64,000 nt of DNA, taken from Legionella sp. MW5194 (lineage in GTDB: Bacteria; Pseudomonadota; Gammaproteobacteria; Legionellales; Legionellaceae). Below the pieces are notes generated by a model that saw only the letters and a list, made by a program, of their open reading frames with translations, did no database searches and was not told where the DNA came from. The translations under genes and the position numbers were made by a program. Where the stretch lies: assembly GCF_016864235.1 (NCBI RefSeq), contig NZ_CP045732.1:1302001-1366000 (forward strand), read 5' to 3'. Numbering within the stretch: the stretch's first letter is position 1; every line of letters begins with the position of its first letter. Below, piece after piece: positions 35,249-44,295 of this stretch.

Positions 35249-36575
35249 GAGTCTGTCCGGAATTCTGTGTAACTAGCCGTCCTGTTATCGGTTAACTCTA
35301 TCGCCGAATTCGATCATGAAGCGATTCATAGCTGGTTTCCAGTTATGAATCGGCATGGTCCACTTTTGAGAAATTCGTTCAATTGCCAAATAGAGCAATT
35401 TAAAAACGGCTTCATCAGAAGGAAACATGCGTTTGTTTTTTATTACTTTCCGTAAGGTCATATTCAATGACTCAATCGCATTGGTGGTATAAATCGCCCG
35501 TCGAATATCCGCCGGATAATCAAACAAAGGAATGACCCGTTCCCAATCCCTGCGCCAGGAGATGCTGATAGACGGATACTGGTCATCCCATTTGGCAGAG
35601 AAAGCATCCAGTGCCATTTCAGCCTCAATGAGCGTATTTGCACTGTAGATGCTTTTTAAATCAGCGGCAAGTATTTTGCGGTCTTTCCAGCTCACATAAG
35701 ACAGGGATTGGCGGATTTTATGGACAATACAAAGCTGAACTTTGGCGTAAGGGTAGACCGTTTCGATGGCTTCCGGGAAACCAGTCAAGCCGTCAACACA
35801 GGCAATAAATATCTCATCCAGACCTCTGTTTTTTAAATCAGTCAGCACATTAAGCCAGAATTTTGCGCCCTCATTTTGGCTAATCCACATGCCAAGTAAC
35901 TCTTTTTGCCCTCCGGTATTTACGCCCAGTGCCAAATACACCGCTTTATTAGTAATGCCTTTATCCGTCTTTACCTTGACCACCAGACAATCCAGATAAA
36001 CAATGGGAAAGCAGCTATCCAGAGGCCTTGATTGCCAGGCTCGCACATCAGCCAAAACAGCATCAGTAACATTGGAAATTAACGTTGGGGAAATGGTAGT
36101 CCCATAAATTTCTTCCAGCTCTGACTGGATATCACGGGTGCTTAATCCACGAGAATAAAAGGAAATAATTTTCTCATCAAGACCGTCAAAGCGAGTGGCA
36201 TGCTTGGGGATGAGTTGCGGCTCGAACGAGCCCGCGCGGTCCCGAGGTACGGCAATTTCCATTTCACCTTCACTGACATGAATTTTCTTTTTGCTATAAC
36301 CGTTTCGAGAATTATCTTTGCGTGATTCACCTTTATCATGCTTTTCATAGCCCAGATGTGCAGTAAGCTCGCCGGCTAGAGCAGCTTCCAATCCTCGTCT
36401 TTTTAATTGTTTGAAAAACTCGGTGAAATCTTCAGGTGTTTTGCAATTTCTGGCTATCTCTTTTGCCAATTCATCTATATCTTCAGTCATAGTTGTTCTC
36501 ATCATATTTGTCAGCACTATCCAGTGCCGACAGATTATATGCTATGACTAATTACACAAAATTATTTACAGATCC
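35249..36575 (-). mobile_element. IS256-family insertion sequence, copy 2 (intact)
   Basis: A 1327-bp element with 8-bp duplication CAAGTATT (35241-35248 and 36576-36583) and the same imperfect terminal repeats as copy 1. It inserted within two bases of the traD stop codon and so does not truncate the TraD protein. Transposase gene intact. Confidence 0.94.
35285..36517 (-). CDS. IS256-family transposase
   Basis: A 410-aa Mutator-type transposase. N-terminal region MLTNMMRTTMTEDIDELAKE, core with [14 protein letters not shown] (first D), [14 protein letters not shown] (second D) and [16 protein letters not shown] (E). Length is typical. It is the functional counterpart of the frameshifted copy at 173-1402 and could mobilise both copies. 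Confidence 0.95.
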   Translation of the reverse strand: MLTNMMRTTMTEDIDELAKEIARNCKTPEDFTEFFKQLKRRGLEAALAGELTAHLGYEKHDKGESRKDNSRNGYSKKKIHVSEGEMEIAVPRDRAGSFEPQLIPKHATRFDGLDEKIISFYSRGLSTRDIQSELEEIYGTTISPTLISNVTDAVLADVRAWQSRPLDSCFPIVYLDCLVVKVKTDKGITNKAVYLALGVNTGGQKELLGMWISQNEGAKFWLNVLTDLKNRGLDEIFIACVDGLTGFPEAIETVYPYAKVQLCIVHKIRQSLSYVSWKDRKILAADLKSIYSANTLIEAEMALDAFSAKWDDQYPSISISWRRDWERVIPLFDYPADIRRAIYTTNAIESLNMTLRKVIKNKRMFPSDEAVFKLLYLAIERISQKWTMPIHNWKPAMNRFMIEFGDRVNR

Positions 36576-37532
36576 CAAGTATTATTTTGAGTGATTTATG
36601 GGCATTCTTATTTTATAAACTTCTCCACCATTAAGAAGTGCAAATGCCTGTCCTTTGGGCAAAGAAATGATATCGTCCACTCCAATCATTGGCACAGAAG
36701 AAGTTTGAACCCGATCCTCATTAGTCGTATTAAAATAAACCCCATCGTCTCCATGTGGCGTATCATTCACCATAGAGACCTGGGTATGTCCAACAACGCC
36801 AACTTGAGGCAGCACTTTAACCAGCAAATTGGCTGTTTCTTCATTTTTAACACGCAACATAATCAGGGTATTAAAATTCCCCTCAGATACCTCCGCCTTA
36901 GCCCTGGAACCAAGAGCAACTTCCATATCTTGTATAGTTTGAGCATAGGCAGTTACCCGAAAGCCGGCACCACCAGCTTTATTTAGAATCTTCACAAAAG
37001 AGTCCTGGATAATTTCTGACAACTCATCGCAGTGTAGATTTAAAGTGTACCGCGGGTTAGGTTCTTTGTAGATTTTACCTGCTGTGGAAACCAGATCAGA
37101 CAAAAAGGCTTTTCCTACTGCTTGGGCAATATTGGGATTGGTTAGGCTATCTAAGCCGATATAAAGCACTTTCTTATTTTTAATTACATCCATCAGCTCA
37201 ATTTCATTTGGCTTAACTTTTGACGATAAGATTTTTGAGGCATTACTCTTATTGATTTCAGACAGTACAGGACCAACACTGGCTGTGATTTTGTCGTAAT
37301 AATGTTTATCCATAATAGCAGCATCGTAGAGATCTATTAAGATTTGGTCGTGTAGGGCTTCAGCATTGTTGCTTTTGATAGTTTTGTTGATATGGTCTTT
37401 GACATACTGAATGACCGCCTGGTGGCGTTCCATTGGGGATTTAGTTTTATTATTTTTTCCTATTTTACTATCATGTTCTTCGATGATTTCATCTATCTCT
37501 TTGACGTGGTCAAGTAAAACGATACAACCCAG

Positions 37533-38411
37533 TTAAGCTACTTTTTTCAAATTCATTTCCCTCTGTTGCTCATATTGATTTGGAGACACATATCCCAAAA
37601 ACGAATGAAGCCGCCTGCTATTATAAAACATAGCAATATAATCCAAGATATCTTGCTGTGCTTCATAACGAGTCTGGTAGTTTTTCCACTGCACCAGTTC
37701 TTGCTTCAGTGAACCAAAAAAACTTTCAGCCACTGCATTATCCCAACAATCTCCTTTACGACTCATGCTCCCCTTACAACCATGCTGAGCCAAAAGCTGT
37801 ATGTATGGTTTACTGGCATACTGAACTCCTCGATCGGAATGAACAATAAGCCCTAGCTCTGGTTTTCGCTGCCAAATTGCCATCTTTAGTGCGTCGCAGA
37901 CTAAATCAGCTTTCATTCGAGAGCTCATACTCCAGCCCACTACTTTTCGTGAATACAAATCTAAAACCACTGCCAAATAAAGCCAGCCTTCCTGCGTCCA
38001 AACATAAGTGATGTCTGATACATATGCTCGATTAGGTGAGTCAACGGTAAACTGGCGATTTAGCTCGTTATTAAATAAAGGCTTTTTGTGTTTGCTGTTA
38101 GTAGTTACCTTGTATTTCTTTCGATAACGAACCCACACACCAGCCTCTTTCATCAGTCTGCGCGTCTTATTCCGACCAATAGGATAGCCCAATGCATTCA
38201 GAGCCTTCCTCATACGACGACTTCCGTAAGTCTGCTGAGAGGACTCGGAAACCTTTTTAATCCAATCCATTAATTCAGTGCGCTCTGGGTTATCTGGGTG
38301 ACTTTGCCGTTTGGAGTAACCGTAGTACCCATTGCGCTTCACGCCCAGTAATCGACACATCAGGTCGATAGGCCAGGTCTTCTTATGTCGGGCTATAAAC
38401 GCATATTTCAC
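37533..38411 (-). CDS. IS3-family transposase OrfB
   Basis: A 292-aa DDE integrase. HTH_21-like region (VRYRKKYKVTTNSKHKKPL) followed by the catalytic core: YVSDITYVWTQEGWLYLAVV (first D), LIVHSDRGVQYAS (second D) and WDNAVAESFFGSLKQE (E). It overlaps orfA by 4 bp (ATGA), so expression as an OrfAB fusion by -1 frameshifting or by coupling is likely. Confidence 0.95.
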   Translation of the reverse strand: MKYAFIARHKKTWPIDLMCRLLGVKRNGYYGYSKRQSHPDNPERTELMDWIKKVSESSQQTYGSRRMRKALNALGYPIGRNKTRRLMKEAGVWVRYRKKYKVTTNSKHKKPLFNNELNRQFTVDSPNRAYVSDITYVWTQEGWLYLAVVLDLYSRKVVGWSMSSRMKADLVCDALKMAIWQRKPELGLIVHSDRGVQYASKPYIQLLAQHGCKGSMSRKGDCWDNAVAESFFGSLKQELVQWKNYQTRYEAQQDILDYIAMFYNSRRLHSFLGYVSPNQYEQQREMNLKKVA

Positions 38412-38701
38412 TTCGTTTCTTGAGCAAAGAAGACCGCCGCTTTTTTTAATATTTCTTTTTCCATCTTCAGCCGTTTGACTTCTTCCCTTAAGCGGCGTAT
38501 CTCTACCTGTTCTTCTGTAAGTTTACCCAGGCCTCGGAACGCTTGACCCTCCTCTTGCACAGCCTCTTTTACCCAACGGCATAGCAGCTCGTACTTGACT
38601 CCAAGGCTTTCTGCTGCTGTTTTGCGTTCATAACCTTGTTCCAAAACAAGACTAACAGCATCCAACTTAAATTCTTTTGAATATTTTACTCGTGTTGACA
38701 T
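38408..38701 (-). CDS. IS3-family OrfA
   Basis: About 97 aa from ATG 38701, chosen because GGAGG lies eight bases upstream (MSTRVKYSKEFKLDAVSLVL). Helix-turn-helix followed by a leucine zipper (RLREEVKRLKMEKEILKKAA) typical of OrfA proteins that bind the IS ends. Confidence 0.92.
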   Translation of the reverse strand: MSTRVKYSKEFKLDAVSLVLEQGYERKTAAESLGVKYELLCRWVKEAVQEEGQAFRGLGKLTEEQVEIRRLREEVKRLKMEKEILKKAAVFFAQETK

Positions 38702-39783
38702 TTTTTCCTCCAATTAAGAGCATTATATCCCTTAACTGGGTTGGTCGCTTCTATTAGACCACGTCACTTGATGATAATTAGGGTAATGGTTAGGAAGAAT
38801 GTTATCAGCATAGGACATTAACAGCTGTTCTAATCGGCTGATATAGAAGGCTATTGTTTGGTAGGTGATTGATTGATTCATTTCCTCTAAGCATATAGCA
38901 ACGATATTGACGTATTTCCATGCAAAGGCTGCGAACTGTTTTCCTTCTCCCTCTGCGGATATTGCATCGGTGATGCGTGTGGCAACTTCGCTGATTTGGT
39001 CGAAATTCTTTAAAGGGTTGTATTGTGCAGAGTGTTCTGGAAAGCCTAAGTGTACGGTTTTGAAGTCTTCTGTCCGTCCTGATACTTTACAGGCTGCCAT
39101 CATGTCTCTAACCAGATCTTGATCACCTTTGGGGTCTACAACAATGACAGCATCACCGTTGCGGATATCTTGGTTAATCAAAATGCTGGCTAAACGGGTT
39201 TTTCCCACTCGGGTTGTACCAACAACGAAAGTATGGCCTACTCGTACATCTTGAGGTATGTATACGGGCTTATCTTCTTCACCTACACCATGCAAGAATG
39301 GACTACCACCAACAGGTGGATCAGGTCTAAAAGGGTTTAGTTTCGAATTGGTATTCAACCATTTGGCTAGCTTTGTATGTTCATGGTTTTGGCAGAATCT
39401 TCTGGCCAGCTGGTAGCAATGGCTTCGCTGCATGAACTTTTCATTTTTAACTTGTTTAATTTGATGTAGTTTTTGAGTGTGGCTTGGTCGCCAGCGAAAC
39501 CCCTTACCCAGGAACAACCAGTTTTTCGATAAGGGTATTTCTGTGGTCGATAGGGCATAGGTGGGCATGGCTAATAATCTTCGGTGATAGCGTCTTACTT
39601 TAATTGCTTGCCAGGCTCTATAAGTTCCAGGGATTAATAATACGAGAGCAGCATATAATCCCATGGTTTGTGTTAGTAAAAACAAATGCGGTTGGGTATA
39701 TGCCAGCAAGGAGAGAGATAAACAGGTAATGGCTGACCAGGCTTCTGTTGGTTCTCTTAATAGGTTATTAATGGGGTAATTGC

Positions 39784-40113
39784 TCATAGTCGACTCCCAA
39801 TCATCAAAGCATCAATGAATACAAAAATAGCCAGCAGATACCAGCGAGCATTTAGGGCGGTTCTCAGTTGCTCTGCGGTAAGTTGGTGTTGATTCTGTAG
39901 GTGTGAAATTAGCTTTGGCCATAACAGGATAAGGGCTAAATAGAGCACTCCATGCAGAGCAAGAAATAATGGCTGGATGGTAGTGAAGGTGCTTTGCCAG
40001 CGAGTCAGTAGATTGCTATTAATGAACCAGGGCGCAATCGCTAATAAGGCAATGATTGGTAAAACGGTTTGAATTAATACTATAATGGATGAACGGATAT
40101 AATGTTTAATCAT
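39784..40113 (-). CDS. Small membrane protein of conjugation operon
   Basis: A 109-aa protein with three predicted membrane helices (IIVLIQTVLPIIALLAIAP, then LFLALHGVLYLALILLW, then LLAIFVFIDALMIG). Its stop overlaps the traD start by 4 bp (ATGA), so it is translationally coupled to traD. Family not recognised; position between TraG and TraD suggests an accessory role to the coupling protein. Confidence 0.7.
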   Translation of the reverse strand: MIKHYIRSSIIVLIQTVLPIIALLAIAPWFINSNLLTRWQSTFTTIQPLFLALHGVLYLALILLWPKLISHLQNQHQLTAEQLRTALNARWYLLAIFVFIDALMIGSRL

Positions 40114-40127
40114 AGGGATAACTCCAA

Positions 40128-40301
40128 ATGAGAAAGGTATTTCGGTTGTTGGCCGTTGTTCTTGATGCCATTTTTGGAGTGGCAGAGGATAAACCTGCCA
40201 AACGCTATATGTCTGTTTATGAGGCTCAAGATAAACTTGAGAATGGCTTGATCACTATTCGTGAATATAATGAAGCCTTTGAACGTAAGGATGTGCTTTA
40301 A
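40128..40301 (+). CDS. Small acidic protein on opposite strand
   Basis: A 57-aa protein (MRKVFRLLAVVLDAIFGVAE, ending YNEAFERKDVL). It has a hydrophobic start and an EF-hand-unlike acidic tail with ENGLITIREYNEAFE. It lies against the direction of the operon, in the gap between the TraG-like and the small membrane protein genes. AGGG lies about nine bases before the ATG. A competing frame on the minus strand (40310-40110) has a poorer composition. Function unknown. Confidence 0.55.
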   Translation: MRKVFRLLAVVLDAIFGVAEDKPAKRYMSVYEAQDKLENGLITIREYNEAFERKDVL

Positions 40302-40306
40302 CATGT

Positions 40307-41860
40307 TCATCGAATTCCTTTTGAAATAATTTTTATTCCTGTCTTGGCTACATGCATACCGGATTGAGCCATGCTTTCACTATTCCTATCCGCACCATTA
40401 ACCAAATCCATAAGACCAGCCCCCGCGTCACCGCCAAAATGGCTTGATAACCTCAGCAATAAAACAGGCGCGACAAAGTAAAACATTACAGCCATATTCT
40501 TCATGGCAGAAATCGCATCGTTTTCACCTAATGGGTCAAGCACGGAGCGTTCAAGAAATCCAACCAGATGCCATAGATATTGAAGAAAAATAGCCATGAC
40601 AAATAAGGCGCACAAACTGCCTAATGCCCTGGAGCTATAGCAGCTTAAAGACAAAACCATTGGGGTGAGAATGATTAAAAAGAACATAAAAAACGCTTGC
40701 ATCACAGGCAGGGTTTGCATGATTGCTTCTCTTTTTAATGGGGTGGATGTCCAGGATTTTGTCCATTGTCCGACATTGACCAGGCTATGGGTAATGGCAG
40801 ATGCGACCTTTCCATTGTTATTGTCCATGAGATTTTGCATTGAACTTGTCTGCATGTCTTTGCTTTCTTGCAAGAGCATCTTGGCAATAAAATCTTCTGC
40901 GCTGATGTCCGCTTTCCAGGCCTTGGGGTGTTTCACTTTATACTGACGAACCCTATCCAGCATGGCATAGTAGTTTAGATGTTTATTAAAAACACTAGCC
41001 TGATTAGAGACTTCAACCAGGTCAGTTTTGATTTTATTCCACCATTGCTGACAGCTGGGATAACCATCTTCTGGCAGTTGTTCGGTTGGGATATCGCCAC
41101 GATTAGCCGCTTTTTCAAGATTGCGATTAGGAGCTTGATGAAAGGTAAAGCCTGGCACGGGTTGGCGAGCATGAAGTTTAGTGTAATACATCTTTTGCAG
41201 GATTTTAGAACCCATCCAGTTTAAATCATCTTCACCGCCATAGCGTTTGAGCATGGGATCTAATTCACTGGCTTCATGCTTTTCACTGTTGAATTGCGTT
41301 CTAGCTTCAATAAAACATTGTTTATGAAAATCCAATGCCTGTTTGCGAATGCTCTGGGGTAGATAGGTTGATACCAGATCGCCTTGAATGGATTGCAAAC
41401 TATCGGTGCAACCCGTCACCTTCATAAGACTGTAGGTAAAGCTCGACATAAAATTCTGGATGATGGCAAAGCCTATAGGAATTTTGACCTGGTTAGTCAG
41501 TAGATCCGCAAAGGCTTCATCATAAGTTGTGCCGCTGTCGCCAATGACCGCGGTTGTTGGGTTCTTCAGTCCACATAAGGGTTTAAATTGTAAGGCTTTG
41601 GTTTCCAATGGTACGCAAGGATAGACAAATAAGCTGCATATTAGGAAAGTGACTGCCAATTCATAAAGGAAATTATTTAAAGCATGTTCCACCGCATAGA
41701 AAGCACCGGCTGGATTGAGCACATTTTTAAGAAAGCGATGACCAATGGCCAAAAAACCAAGATATAACAGCCCTGTTTGCCACAGGGCGTTAAATAGAAT
41801 CTCATATTGTTGCCAGCCTAAATAGGTGGTGTAGAGGGATAAAGGATTAAAGACGATCAT
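40307..41860 (-). CDS. traG: TraG-like conjugal transfer membrane protein
   Basis: A 517-aa protein with the TraG N-terminal domain layout: N-terminal helices (LLYLGFLAIGHRFLKNVL), a large periplasmic region with paired cysteines (PLCGLKNPT, GYPSCQQWW), and C-terminal helices (MQAFFMFFLIILTPMVLSLS and AMKNMAVMFYFVAPVLLLRL). TraG acts in mating-pair stabilisation and in pilus assembly. It lacks the long C-terminal entry-exclusion-type region of F TraG. It starts two bases after the upstream gene stops. Confidence 0.85.
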   Translation of the reverse strand: MIVFNPLSLYTTYLGWQQYEILFNALWQTGLLYLGFLAIGHRFLKNVLNPAGAFYAVEHALNNFLYELAVTFLICSLFVYPCVPLETKALQFKPLCGLKNPTTAVIGDSGTTYDEAFADLLTNQVKIPIGFAIIQNFMSSFTYSLMKVTGCTDSLQSIQGDLVSTYLPQSIRKQALDFHKQCFIEARTQFNSEKHEASELDPMLKRYGGEDDLNWMGSKILQKMYYTKLHARQPVPGFTFHQAPNRNLEKAANRGDIPTEQLPEDGYPSCQQWWNKIKTDLVEVSNQASVFNKHLNYYAMLDRVRQYKVKHPKAWKADISAEDFIAKMLLQESKDMQTSSMQNLMDNNNGKVASAITHSLVNVGQWTKSWTSTPLKREAIMQTLPVMQAFFMFFLIILTPMVLSLSCYSSRALGSLCALFVMAIFLQYLWHLVGFLERSVLDPLGENDAISAMKNMAVMFYFVAPVLLLRLSSHFGGDAGAGLMDLVNGADRNSESMAQSGMHVAKTGIKIISKGIR

Positions 41861-41862
41861 GA

Positions 41863-43230
41863 TTAAGCTCCTTTATTTTCTTTGACGTAGATTGATCCAT
41901 TTTTTACTGCTGGCTGTTCATGATCCTGGCCTGGGATATTTTGGTTTTGTGCTTGGTGGCGAATGTCCATGATGGTTCCTAAAGTCTCATTCATCATTTT
42001 TTTGCGGACATCGTTTTCAAAGGACAAAGAGTGTATGTCATCATCCAGTTTTTTCAGGGCAAACAAGACCATGTTCATAGCAGGTTTTAAATTCTGAACT
42101 TCTTGCACTTGCAATCCAGCCTGTAAAATACGACGCATCATTAAGGCTTTATCCAACATGTTTTGGACAGCAATTTCCTCAGCTAATTTCGAGACTGTGA
42201 GCATCTGTTCTTCACGGGGTAAATGTTGAATTGTGATAATGACTTCATCAGTAATTAGCAAATTGGAGGCACTGACTTTATGCAGATTTTCTTCAGTCAA
42301 TGTCCATGTACCATTGACTAAATTCCATAGGGCTTTGGCAATGTTCTGACTACAGGTATTAGCATTCGCACAACTTTGCAATAAAGCTGATAAGCCTATC
42401 CCTGCTTTAGCATCGTGATTTTGCTTGTTTTCACTGCTGCTGACTTGAATATCACCCAAAACCTTAACTGCCCAATTGGCAGCATCAGTGGGCGTTGGCC
42501 AGCTTAGAGTCATAGGGATTTTAGTACTTGGTTTCTCCAAGGAGTTTAAAGGTTTTCTCTCCAAAAGAATGTTGTACCCAGCAATGACTACATCATTAAT
42601 CACCTTAATGGGGCGTTGGAATTTACCGCCAGCATTGCCTTTATCACTGCCTATCCAGGGTAGACCGTATTCATCTCTTTTTTGAGCAATACTTTTTGAC
42701 GTTTCGGTCACATCGACGTTTTCCTTCTTAGCCCGTTTAGCAGCATCGAGCCATCCCTGACTATCCGAGACTGATAACATGCCTTCCATAGGAGATTGGT
42801 TTTGTTCCAGTGCTTGTTTAACTTCCTGACAATCTTTAACTTTGAGTGAAAATTCATTTTGCGCGCTAGATGCAGCATTTTGTAGAACATTGTATAAAGC
42901 AGGCATGGACTGCTGTAGCTTATAAAGAGGAAATCCCGCAACAGAACCTTTTAAATTATCAATTACGCCGCCAGGGATATTTAATGCTGATTTCTTTAAA
43001 TCCTGAAAAGTATTGGTAATGGATACCACAGGATTAAAACCACTACAGGAAAAGCCCATACGGCCATCTATATCTGCACCAATAACCAGTGTTTGATCTT
43101 TATTGACTGGTGGAATAAATAAATTGGATGTTCCTCCTAATTCGTAATAGTAATCAGATTGGCTGGGCATAAAGCTGCCAGCATGGATCAGTGAAGGTAT
43201 TAGTAAGATAAGCAGTAGTGATTTTTTCAT
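41863..43230 (-). CDS. ICE T4SS protein, PFL_4711 type (TraH-like)
   Basis: A 455-aa exported protein with signal peptide MKKSLLLILLIPSLIHA. It contains YYYELGGTSNLFIPP, GRMGFSCSGFNPVVSITNTF and a cysteine pair in LLQSCANANTCSQNIAKALW, as in the TIGR03755 family of integrating conjugative elements. By position and cysteine pattern it corresponds to TraH of F-type systems, a periplasmic assembly factor. The family number is recalled, not searched. Confidence 0.8.
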   Translation of the reverse strand: MKKSLLLILLIPSLIHAGSFMPSQSDYYYELGGTSNLFIPPVNKDQTLVIGADIDGRMGFSCSGFNPVVSITNTFQDLKKSALNIPGGVIDNLKGSVAGFPLYKLQQSMPALYNVLQNAASSAQNEFSLKVKDCQEVKQALEQNQSPMEGMLSVSDSQGWLDAAKRAKKENVDVTETSKSIAQKRDEYGLPWIGSDKGNAGGKFQRPIKVINDVVIAGYNILLERKPLNSLEKPSTKIPMTLSWPTPTDAANWAVKVLGDIQVSSSENKQNHDAKAGIGLSALLQSCANANTCSQNIAKALWNLVNGTWTLTEENLHKVSASNLLITDEVIITIQHLPREEQMLTVSKLAEEIAVQNMLDKALMMRRILQAGLQVQEVQNLKPAMNMVLFALKKLDDDIHSLSFENDVRKKMMNETLGTIMDIRHQAQNQNIPGQDHEQPAVKNGSIYVKENKGA

Positions 43231-43239
43231 GGCATCGTC

Positions 43240-44295
43240 CTATCGTTTTTGAGGTTGTTCTACTTTGGGAAAGGTTAAAAAGTTCACGAGTTTGCCTTCG
43301 TGCTGAATACAGCCGCGGTATTTACGCCAGAGGACAAATACATAATTACCATTACCCGCTTTGTCATCTTCTATACCAAAATCCTGCGCATCTCCTGGGT
43401 GAATATTTCGATTAATGGGGTAGATTTCCTGCCATATGACTTTGGTTTTTCTCGGATCATAAATAGCATTAGCAACTACACAGTTTTTCCCACAGGAATT
43501 ACGGGTTGATTTGGTGACATGAAGGGGATTTTTATTAGTGACAATATCTACAGCGTGCATGGCTCCAACAACTGAAGCTCTATAGTTATAGGGTTGAGTC
43601 ACTCGCATTAATCTTGGAATTTCAGAGCCCCAATTTTGGGTGAATGTGCCAATGTCATGGTTAATTAATAGGTGTGGATGAGTTCCCATATACAATAATT
43701 CAGCGGCTTCCGTTCTATCCATGACCGCATCAGCTTCTGCAAGATAATAAGGGACTCCAAAACCAGTTTCTGGTTTGTGTGATAGATAGGGGATACGGTA
43801 AAACGCAGCAGGGCTGCCAATTACATCAACAATTCGGGTGCGTTCATCATTGATATGCAGATCGGTGGTTTGACCGCTGTCATTGCCAAACCCTAATTCA
43901 GAACCAGTCGCAGTTTTATAGGCATGTTGATATATTGTTCTTGCTGCCTTATTTTCGTAAAGCGTTCGTGCTTCAAGCCAGGGATTCTCTTCTGGTTTAT
44001 TGCTGACGGTAATCACCAAATCTGGCAAAAACTGTTCAATCGCAGGGGTGACTTCAAGTCTTGGCGGTAAACGTCCCACCGTCCAAGTGCAAGAGCCAAT
44101 GACTTTGTAATGGCTGTTATGAAACAGCTTTTGCAAAACCCGTGTGGCGATTATGAAGGTATTCACAGGATGAGGCGGGCTTGTGCTTTCTAAAGCAAAG
44201 GCAGTATTAGTCATAAAAATAAGCCCTGTTATTAGTAGTTGTTTTGGGTTGTTCGAGCTTTTTAGCCATGATTTCAGCGGCGACCAGGACATCAT
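43240..44295 (-). CDS. ICE T4SS protein, PFL_4710 type (TraU-like)
   Basis: A 351-aa protein with signal peptide (KQLLITGLIFMTNTAFA, cut before LES). Signature blocks include HYKVIGSCTWTVGRLPPRLE, GFGVPYYLAEADAV and RNSCGKNCVVANAIYDP, as in TIGR03756/TraU-like proteins. TraU is required for DNA transfer after pilus assembly. Its start overlaps the VirB4 gene by 89 bp, a long overlap that would couple their translation; GAAAGAAC precedes the ATG pair. Confidence 0.82.
   Translation of the reverse strand: MMSWSPLKSWLKSSNNPKQLLITGLIFMTNTAFALESTSPPHPVNTFIIATRVLQKLFHNSHYKVIGSCTWTVGRLPPRLEVTPAIEQFLPDLVITVSNKPEENPWLEARTLYENKAARTIYQHAYKTATGSELGFGNDSGQTTDLHINDERTRIVDVIGSPAAFYRIPYLSHKPETGFGVPYYLAEADAVMDRTEAAELLYMGTHPHLLINHDIGTFTQNWGSEIPRLMRVTQPYNYRASVVGAMHAVDIVTNKNPLHVTKSTRNSCGKNCVVANAIYDPRKTKVIWQEIYPINRNIHPGDAQDFGIEDDKAGNGNYVFVLWRKYRGCIQHEGKLVNFLTFPKVEQPQKR

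Larger units (their letters stand above)
37502..38766 (-). mobile_element. IS3-family insertion sequence
   Basis: A 1265-bp element whose ends share TGACGTGGTC and CAACCCAGTTAAG in inverted orientation. A 3-bp duplication CTT flanks it (37499-37501 and 38767-38769). Two overlapping frames, orfA and orfB, lie on the minus strand. It interrupts traD. Confidence 0.9.
36582..39787 (-). pseudogene. traD: Conjugative coupling protein TraD, split by IS3-family element
   Basis: Coupling ATPase of SXT/PFGI-1 type. The N-terminal 340 residues (39787-38767) carry two membrane helices and Walker A VGTTRVGKTRLAS near residue 194, and VIVVDPKGDQDL. The C-terminal about 306 residues (37501-36582) carry the LHCDELSEIIQ acidic box and VTAYAQTIQDMEVALGSR. 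Removing the IS and one CTT duplication joins PNHYPNYHQ directly to EIDEIIEEHD in frame, giving about 645 aa. As it stands no full coupling protein can be made, so DNA delivery to the T4SS is expected to fail unless another copy exists. Confidence 0.9.

Noticed and set aside
40110-40310. Minus-strand 66-aa frame between TraG and the small membrane protein
   Set aside because: The opposite strand has a better supported small gene; the minus frame has an atypical composition and no ribosome-binding site.
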